Source: a bacterium
Lineage (GTDB): Bacteria > SZUA-182 > SZUA-191
Assembly (NCBI GenBank): GCA_003230535.1
Contig: QIEW01000298.1
Coordinates: forward strand, 1 to 11,681
Reading direction: 5' to 3'
DNA: 11,681 nt
Shown here piece after piece: positions 7,267-11,681 of the stretch (position 1 is its first letter; each line of letters opens with the position of its first letter). The translations under genes were made by a program, and so were the position numbers. The notes beneath the pieces are model-generated. The model was given only the letters and a program-made list of their open reading frames with translations, did no database searches and was not told the DNA's origin.

Positions 7267-7668
7267 TTAACTACCAGGTGGAGGTGGTGGTGGTGGATCA
7301 TCGCCAAAGTCGATGTAGGTAATCCGAGCATGATAGCCCTTCTTGTCGAAGTACAAGTAGAGGCACATGCTGATTCTCTCCTCGTAGTTCAATGCCTTTA
7401 GGAGAGCGAGGTTCAACTGGGTTCCATAAGCCTCTGCATAAATGCTAAAGATCTCCGGCGCTGTGCAGTCAGGGTCATCTGGTGGACAAACCTCCACTGT
7501 AACCCATACATCACAAGGGTTAACCGGAACATCACCGGGGTCGCTTTCATAGATAACGATATAATCAACGGTGCCATATCCACAGATGTAGATACCGGCA
7601 AAGGCAGATGGAGTAGCAGCGAGCAGTAAAGTAATACCTAACGATAGAGCAATAAGCAGCTTCTTCAT
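7267..7668 (-). CDS. Small secreted three-Cys module protein with polyproline tail
   Basis: A 133-aa protein I do not recognise as a named family. Residues 1-24 are a clear Sec signal peptide (MKK, hydrophobic core, cleavage after SAFA). The mature ~109 residues align along their length with the C-terminal module of the vWA protein at 2371-4839. Shared features are ESDP, DVP, GTQLN, ALLKA, RIS-x-C and Cys 29, 52 and 102. An extra CPPDDPDC loop (61-68) adds two Cys that the large protein lacks. The C-terminus is DPPPPPPPGS, a run of seven prolines that could act as a spacer or a binding tail. The strong ribosome binding site, the good promoter and the hairpin after the stop all suggest high expression. 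It could be a structural subunit or a soluble partner of the large vWA protein; function is inferred only. Confidence 0.85.
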   Translation of the reverse strand: MKKLLIALSLGITLLLAATPSAFAGIYICGYGTVDYIVIYESDPGDVPVNPCDVWVTVEVCPPDDPDCTAPEIFSIYAEAYGTQLNLALLKALNYEERISMCLYLYFDKKGYHARITYIDFGDDPPPPPPPGS

Positions 7669-7676
7669 TTATTTTT

Positions 7677-7686
7677 TCACCTCCTT
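7677..7686 (-). promoter_or_regulatory. Very strong ribosome binding site of the small secreted protein
   Basis: AAGGAGGTGA on the minus strand, a near-complete complement of the 16S 3' end, 8 bases before the ATG at 7668. It is the best ribosome binding site in the window and argues that this short gene is heavily translated. Confidence 0.85.
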
Positions 7687-7759
7687 TCCATAAGGTAATT
7701 AACCTATCCTTCGTAAAGCACTCATCATTTTTTAAGCAGTCATTTAGAATAGGTTTTTA

Positions 7760-7781
7760 TTTCTCCCTCCTTCGGGAGAAA
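7760..7781. promoter_or_regulatory. Leader hairpin upstream of the small secreted-protein gene
   Basis: TTTCTCCC (7760-7767) and GGGAGAAA (7774-7781) form an 8-bp stem with a 6-base loop, within the predicted ~215-nt minus-strand leader. On the plus strand it is followed by ATTTTTG and looks like a terminator, but no plus-strand gene lies upstream of it. It may be a leader control element or mRNA stabiliser. No known riboswitch class is recognised. Confidence 0.45.
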
Positions 7782-7889
7782 ATTTTTGTTCCTTTTGTAT
7801 GGCAGCAAAATTTAATGAAAAAACATATAAAGTCTGTAAACTCAGGATATATTGCCTTATAACATCAGCCATTATCTATTACATTTATA

Positions 7890-7918
7890 TTTATACACCA
7901 GAACATAATACATGTCAA
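7890..7918 (-). promoter_or_regulatory. Sigma70-type promoter for the minus-strand cluster
   Basis: On the minus strand, TTGACA (7913-7918), a 17-base spacer and TATAAA (7890-7895). The start point should lie near 7883, giving a leader of about 215 nt before the ATG at 7668. The -35 is a perfect consensus hexamer and the -10 has one change. Confidence 0.7.
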
Positions 7919-8084
7919 GGAGTGACGTGATAGTGTCTTGTATATATCAACATCCAAGAATATGTTCATATAATATCAATATATTAATGCTGGTATAAAA
8001 AATTACCGGAGCTCTAAGTTCCCCAAAACAATGACTGTTATACATGTGATATGTATTGTTAATGGTCAGGGTAACCCGTATTAA

Positions 8085-8243
8085 CGTTCAACTTTACTGA
8101 GAAAAAAACTTGTCCCAGCAGTTTCAGTCAAAATAATATGGCGCGTTGTTGACCCGAATAATTCGGGACTTATAACACGCTCGGAGCTGGTCGCTTCCAT
8201 AGCGGGAGTTTTCGGTGATTTGCATGAAAATTTTGTTTTTTGA
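8085..8243 (+). pseudogene. Possible gene remnant with an EF-hand-like motif
   Basis: An open stretch of 52 codons with no usable start. It is preceded by an in-frame TAA (8082-8084), itself preceded by 17 codons from the ATG at 8031, and closed by TGA at 8241-8243. The translation includes WRVVDPNNSGLITRSELVAS. This fits the EF-hand loop pattern D-x-N-x-S-G-x-I-x-x-x-E, with hydrophobic helix positions before it and a Leu after it. Codons for that loop overlap a perfect DNA palindrome (8153-8167), so the pattern may instead be a by-product of a structured sequence. The protein reading is weakly supported. Confidence 0.2.
8143..8180. repeat. Extended imperfect hairpin around a 15-bp palindrome
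   Basis: CCCGAAT-A-ATTCGGG (8153-8167) is a perfect palindrome with one central base. Outside it, GCGT-GTT (8143-8150 with one bulged T) can pair with AACACGC (8174-8180). It could be an operator, part of a structured RNA, or the end of an element. The CGCT...AGCG pairs at 8192-8204 form a further weak hairpin. Confidence 0.4.
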
Positions 8244-8269
8244 CCGTTATTTTGTAAGCAACTGTATTC

Positions 8270-8287
8270 AAGTAACATAAGTAACAT
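8270..8287. repeat. Tandem 9-bp repeat upstream of the DUF58 promoter
   Basis: AAGTAACAT occurs twice head to tail (8270-8278 and 8279-8287), ending 49 bp before the -35 box at 8337. The position would suit an activator site, but two short AT-rich copies could be chance. Confidence 0.35.
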
Positions 8288-8336
8288 TATCAATGTTTAC
8301 CGTGGATTTATGAATAATCCGAGTCCAAGGAGTATC

Positions 8337-8365
8337 TTGACGTAGGAAACCAGCATTGTTATACT
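8337..8365 (+). promoter_or_regulatory. Sigma70-type promoter for the DUF58-BatA pair
   Basis: TTGACG (8337-8342), a 17-base spacer and TATACT (8360-8365). The start point is expected near 8372, giving a leader of about 45 nt before the ATG at 8418. Each hexamer has one change from consensus. Confidence 0.65.
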
Positions 8366-8417
8366 GAGTAGTTAAGTTAAGATTTACAAAACAATGACAA
8401 TACTTACAATAAGATAG

Positions 8418-9326
8418 ATGTTACTCAAATCTTTAGAAAAATCATTTTTAAAACGCCTGGCTTTGTTGAAGTTAGCCAGTCGGCGCGCCTCGCTGATGAG
8501 TATGCAAGGAGACCTATATTTATGTCGGCGGGGTTCCAGTATCGAATTCATGGAATACAAAGAATATGCGTTGGGTGACGATTTTAAAGCTATTGATTGG
8601 AATATTTACGGCCGGCTGGATCGCCTCTACCTAAAGCTTTATCAAGCTGAACACAGCCTTAACCTGTATATTCTGCTCGATGCCAGCAAATCGATGCACG
8701 TTCCCCGGAAGGACCGTAAATTTGAGTATGCTCAAAAGACTGCGCTTGCTTTGGCTTATGTGGGACTACTCGGCAACCACCGGGTCAAACTGATGGTTTT
8801 GGGGGGAAGCGGCAGGTTTGCCAAGAAGGGTCATCTGCGGGAGAGTCCGTTCTTTACCGGCGCTCACAGCCTTCATTACATTGAGAGGTTTCTTGAAGAT
8901 ATCCACCCGGAAGGGATCGCCAAATTTTCCGGCATAAGAAAGAATTTGCACAAGCTTCGGGATATAGGGACAGCCGTAGTCATCTCGGATTTTATGATGG
9001 AGCCTCAAGAATACAAACTAGGCATATCTTTTCTGTGCTACAAAAGATTTGATATATCCGTCATCCATGTTATTGGGGAAATAGAACAGGACCCCTTCCG
9101 CCGGCCAGGCCGATTAAAGCTGGAAGATATCGAGACGCAGGAGGAAAAGGTGATCTCGATAACGGATAAGGTTCGGGAACAATTCAGGCAAGCATTTGCG
9201 GGGTGTGAGGAGATGCTAAAAAATTATTGTATATCTAAACACACGGTTTATACCCGAGCGATCACCTCCCAGCGGGTAGAGGATTTTGTTCTAAAGGAAC
9301 TTCCCAAAATGCGCCTGTTGCGGTAG
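8418..9326 (+). CDS. DUF58 family protein with vWA-like MIDAS
   Basis: A 302-aa cytoplasmic protein with no signal or membrane segment. The DUF58 signature GSSIEFMEYKEYALGDDFKA, followed by IDWN, spans residues 39-62. A vWA-like fold follows, with the MIDAS motif DASKS at 88-92 after hydrophobic strand LYILL, and VVISDF about 80 residues later. Family members sit in MoxR-DUF58-BatA operons, where the AAA+ MoxR ATPase is thought to work as a chaperone on vWA partners at the membrane. Here MoxR is missing from the immediate upstream side, and the gene follows its own promoter. ATG 8418 is used because an in-frame TAG lies directly before it. No Shine-Dalgarno is visible, which is odd for such a gene. 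The BatA-like gene starts 84 bp downstream on the same strand, so the two are probably co-transcribed. Confidence 0.85.
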   Translation: MLLKSLEKSFLKRLALLKLASRRASLMSMQGDLYLCRRGSSIEFMEYKEYALGDDFKAIDWNIYGRLDRLYLKLYQAEHSLNLYILLDASKSMHVPRKDRKFEYAQKTALALAYVGLLGNHRVKLMVLGGSGRFAKKGHLRESPFFTGAHSLHYIERFLEDIHPEGIAKFSGIRKNLHKLRDIGTAVVISDFMMEPQEYKLGISFLCYKRFDISVIHVIGEIEQDPFRRPGRLKLEDIETQEEKVISITDKVREQFRQAFAGCEEMLKNYCISKHTVYTRAITSQRVEDFVLKELPKMRLLR

Positions 9327-9410
9327 CCCAGCCTATTCCGTATTTGTTTGAATGTAACTGAAGATGGTTTGACTCTATTAGCAGTATACTATCCAGAGTA
9401 GGTTTATCTT

Positions 9411-11309
9411 ATGGACTATCTCAATCCATTAGCCGCTTTATGGGGGCTATTGACCGTCCCGATTGTTCTTCTCTACTTTTTAAGACAGGAGCAACTCCCC
9501 GCCAAGGTCTCCAGTATTATTCCCTGGAGAAAAGTCATCGAGGATCCCTTTGCAGAGCGGCGACGCTTTAATCCAGATCTGTTGTTTTGGTTACAGATTC
9601 TGCTGATAACATTGCTTACAATAGGTCTGATGAGGTTTTATTGGCTCTGGACAGTGAAGGCGGATCGGGTTGTATTGGTGTTTGATGCCTCGGCCAGTAT
9701 GCAGGCTCGCACAGGGGGCGGTTCCCGGCTGGAGGCAGCCAAAGCCAAAGCCGTTGACCTGGTTGATAATTTAAGTTCCGAAGGTCAGGTTCTTATTATC
9801 CGGGCGGGAATCTATCCTGAGGGTATGTCCGGGTTCCTGAACAACAAAACCGAGAGCAAAGATATTATTTCAGGACTTAAGGGGGGAGAAACCAGAGGTT
9901 CCATGACGGAGGCGGTTAATTTGGCCCTTTCGGAAGCTAAAAATGCTGGTGGAGCAAAATTGTATCTATTTACCGATAGTTACCGTCCGGATCTGGTTTC
10001 CTTGGCGGCCCCCAAAAAGTTAAATTTCCAAATCTCCGGTAAAGAAACGGAAAACCTGGCCATTACAGCCGTAGACGTCCCCAAAGGGTTATATAACACC
10101 GCCACCCAGCGTCGAGTATATGTAACGCTGCAAAGTTACGCCCAAAAACCTCTGCAAGCCCGGCTTAATATTTTGCTCGATAAACGATTGCTTTGGAGAA
10201 GCTCAATAGAACTGGAGCCTGGGGAAAACCGTACTCTTCCTTTTGGCGAGCTGCCTTCCCAGGGTGTGCTGGAGGCCAGGTTAGACATTCAAGACGATCT
10301 AATGCTTGATAACCGGGCCTATGCCGTCATCCGGAAAGCGCATACCGTGCAGCTGCTATTGGTAAGTTCTGATGAGCCCTTGGCTGATAACATCAGACGT
10401 ATCTGTAATGTGGTAAAAACAGTACAGTTCCGCTGGGTGAGGCCCTCTGAGTATATCCCCCAGGACGCCCAAAATGTGGATCTGGCGATATTCCACCGCT
10501 TTGTGCCGGAACCGCTGGTATCCATGAACAGTCTCTACATTATGCCTCCTAAATCAAAGAAGTTTATTAAAATCCAGGATGAACAAATTGATAATCCTCA
10601 TATCCTGGACTGGGACAGGGGGCATCCAGCGCTTAAGTATCTGGGATTCTTAGATGAATTAACTCTGGAGGCTGCATTAGGGGTAGAGCCGCCCAGTTGG
10701 GCCAGTCCGATCATCAGTTCCTGGGTCTCCCCCCTGGCTTGGGCCGGAGAAGAAGGCGGCCATCGAATAGTCACGGTAGGGTTCGATCTGGGCCAATATC
10801 TTTTCCCTCCCTCTCAGGACGTATCTGGGTTGGTGCTGCTGCTTAATATTCTGGAGTGGCTGGCGCCTGAAGCTCCTTATCCCCTGGAATTGACCACTGG
10901 GGAGCGTTATATTCTAAAAGACTCCAGCCGCTATGCCAAAGCCCAAATTAAGACCCCCCAAAATAGAACCTTTAATGTAGCCGCGGATCAGGAAGGACAT
11001 ATCGTTTTTAGCGAAACCGACGAGATAGGGGAATATGAAGTGCGGGTCTGGGATAACAATGGCCGGGAGTTGCGCCGGGATTTTGTAGCTAATTTGCTGT
11101 CGGAAACAGAGTCCGAACTGCGGATCAGGCCGTTGCCGCCGACAGGGACAACGCCTGACCTAGCATCAGAACAACCGGAGCCCAAGACCGGCGCCCAAAC
11201 TTCCGGAATACTGGAAGAGAAACAGCATGAATTCTGGAGGTACCTGGTATTATTAGCTTTAGGCGTATTGCTTTATGAGCTGTGGGTATATCTGCGGCAA
11301 CTTAGCTAA
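9411..11309 (+). CDS. BatA-like membrane-anchored vWA protein
   Basis: A 632-aa membrane protein of the BatA / Bacteroides aerotolerance type. Two N-terminal membrane helices (about 8-24 and 57-73) flank a loop with PWRKVIEDPFAERRRFNPDL. This is the double-anchor region typical of the family. A vWA domain follows, with MIDAS DASAS at 92-96, a Thr at about 166 in GSMTEAV and FTDS at about 187-190. A beta-rich part (about 210-300) and an alpha/beta part starting VQLLLVSSDEPLADNIRRI (about 313 onwards) resemble the Rossmann-like segment of larger BatA-type proteins. A single C-terminal helix (about 611-628) ends the protein. The vWA domain should lie outside the cytoplasm or face it, depending on the first helix; I cannot settle this from sequence. 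Its partner is the DUF58 gene just upstream. The ribosome binding site is weak (AGAGTAGG). Confidence 0.85.
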   Translation: MDYLNPLAALWGLLTVPIVLLYFLRQEQLPAKVSSIIPWRKVIEDPFAERRRFNPDLLFWLQILLITLLTIGLMRFYWLWTVKADRVVLVFDASASMQARTGGGSRLEAAKAKAVDLVDNLSSEGQVLIIRAGIYPEGMSGFLNNKTESKDIISGLKGGETRGSMTEAVNLALSEAKNAGGAKLYLFTDSYRPDLVSLAAPKKLNFQISGKETENLAITAVDVPKGLYNTATQRRVYVTLQSYAQKPLQARLNILLDKRLLWRSSIELEPGENRTLPFGELPSQGVLEARLDIQDDLMLDNRAYAVIRKAHTVQLLLVSSDEPLADNIRRICNVVKTVQFRWVRPSEYIPQDAQNVDLAIFHRFVPEPLVSMNSLYIMPPKSKKFIKIQDEQIDNPHILDWDRGHPALKYLGFLDELTLEAALGVEPPSWASPIISSWVSPLAWAGEEGGHRIVTVGFDLGQYLFPPSQDVSGLVLLLNILEWLAPEAPYPLELTTGERYILKDSSRYAKAQIKTPQNRTFNVAADQEGHIVFSETDEIGEYEVRVWDNNGRELRRDFVANLLSETESELRIRPLPPTGTTPDLASEQPEPKTGAQTSGILEEKQHEFWRYLVLLALGVLLYELWVYLRQLS

Positions 11310-11328
11310 GGGGTTTGTTACAAAAGAT

Positions 11329-11456
11329 GGTTTCGTAAAAAGTTGTCATTCCCGCGAAAGCGTGAATCTATCCCGATTTTAACTATCTGAAAATACTGGA
11401 TTCCAGTTTGCACGGGAATGACATAAACATATGTTTTCTGACTTTTTATGAGTTCA
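11329..11456. repeat. MITE-like intergenic repeat, copy B (inverted relative to copy A)
   Basis: Reverse complement of copy A (574-701) over its full 128 bp, with scattered substitutions. It begins 20 bp after the BatA-like stop. The plus strand shows CATTCCCGCGAAAGCGTGAA (11347-11366), an imperfect hairpin of the widespread repeat class. The ends are TCGTAAAAAGTTGTC on the left and GACTTTTTATGAGTTCA on the right. Confidence 0.85.
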
Positions 11457-11467
11457 CCATAACTTAG

Positions 11468-11491
11468 CGCACCTGCCGGTGCGGGCTTTTT
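11468..11491 (+). terminator. Intrinsic terminator downstream of the BatA-like gene
   Basis: CGCACC (11468-11473), TGCC loop, GGTGCG (11478-11483), then GGCTTTTTG. The stem is 6 bp, with a run of five T (11487-11491). It lies after repeat B and is the likely end of the DUF58-BatA transcript. Confidence 0.6.
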
Positions 11492-11498
11492 GTGGTTC

Positions 11499-11588
11499 CC
11501 TCCCCCTTGATGGGGGAGGTTAGGTGGGGGTGAAGGGTAACTCCAAGAGGTTCCCCCTCCCCTTAATCCCCTCCCACCGGGGGAGGGG
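11499..11588. repeat. GC-rich paired hairpins
   Basis: Two perfect 8-bp stems: CCTCCCCC (11499-11506) with GGGGGAGG (11512-11519), and CCCCTCCC (11568-11575) with GGGAGGGG (11581-11588). The sequence between them, AGGTTAGGTGGGGGTGAAGG, can also pair with the second unit. It is the same general kind of CT/GA-rich intergenic palindrome as the core of 2210-2308. The rest of the stretch after 11309 is the second MITE copy, the terminator and AT-rich sequence with no complete gene. Confidence 0.6.
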
Positions 11589-11646
11589 GAAAATGGAAAT
11601 TCCTATACTATAAATGTATACATATTTTTCACATCCTTATTTTCTA

Positions 11647-11681
11647 TTACTGCTGCTGCTGCTGCCGGGTGTGTGGTATAT
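11647..11681 (-). CDS. Possible C-terminal end of a minus-strand gene (polyglutamine)
   Basis: On the minus strand the last bases read as IPHTRQQQQQ followed by TAA (11647-11649) and a second stop, TAG. Five CAG codons in a row just before a double stop could be the end of a gene running in from beyond the window, or simply a (CTG)5 microsatellite. Only 10 codons are visible, so this is a pointer and not a confident gene. Confidence 0.15.
   Translation of the reverse strand, partial: IPHTRQQQQQ

Larger units (their letters stand above)
7687..8417. other. AT-rich divergent intergenic region
   Basis: About 730 bp between divergent transcription units. It holds one promoter on each strand, a leader hairpin, a tandem 9-bp repeat and a decayed reading frame at 8085-8243, each listed separately. 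I see no intact gene. The gene usually found before DUF58 genes, a MoxR-type AAA+ ATPase, is not here. Confidence 0.7.

Noticed and set aside
8081-8293. Minus-strand 70-codon frame in the intergenic region
   Set aside because: Needs a TTG start with no ribosome binding site, and its sequence shows no domain. The plus-strand reading of the same stretch is somewhat more protein-like but also broken.
11512-11537. G-quadruplex in the GC-rich tail
   Set aside because: Only three runs of three or more G in the stretch, and the sequence is better explained by the perfect hairpins.

Overview
The window reads as a chromosome segment from an uncultivated, probably Gram-negative bacterium with moderate GC content. 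The support is a ferritin, a SurA-like periplasmic foldase, a DUF58/BatA-type membrane pair, and intergenic palindromes of the 'CHSRESGNP' type that litter many environmental genomes. I cannot place it in a phylum from sequence alone. No tRNA, rRNA, CRISPR array or transposase is visible.

Layout. (1) 44-550, plus: a non-haem ferritin. (2) 574-701: a 128-bp MITE-like repeat; a nearly full-length inverted copy lies at 11329-11456, so the two copies bracket almost the whole window. (3) 735-2096, plus: a class-III PLP aminotransferase of the glutamate-1-semialdehyde aminomutase type. A bidirectional hairpin terminator (2122-2165) and a foldback element with 9-bp terminal inverted repeats (2179-2346) separate it from convergent genes. 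(4) A minus-strand cluster read from right to left: a 133-aa secreted protein (7267-7668), a foldase-like protein with four parvulin-type repeats (5000-7060), and an 822-aa secreted Cys-rich vWA/DUF11 protein (2371-4839). (5) A 749-bp AT-rich divergent intergenic region with one good sigma70-type promoter on each strand and a decayed reading frame carrying an EF-hand-like motif. (6) 8418-11309, plus: a DUF58 protein followed by a BatA-like, membrane-anchored vWA protein. (7) 11310-11681: the second MITE copy, a terminator and GC-rich hairpins.

The most interesting signal is in the minus-strand cluster. The C-terminal ~93 residues of the large vWA protein are clearly homologous to the whole mature part of the small secreted protein. 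They share the cores ESDP, GTQLN and ALLKA and three cysteines in the same order. A ~95-residue, three-Cys module that I do not recognise therefore occurs both free, with a seven-proline tail, and as the end cap of a vWA/DUF11 surface protein. The gene between the two encodes an unusual repeat-parvulin exported protein that looks like a dedicated folding factor. I infer an exported multi-protein surface or adhesive system made of a monomer, a chaperone and a large vWA subunit. The divergent DUF58/BatA pair may contribute membrane-side vWA functions, but that link rests on adjacency only.
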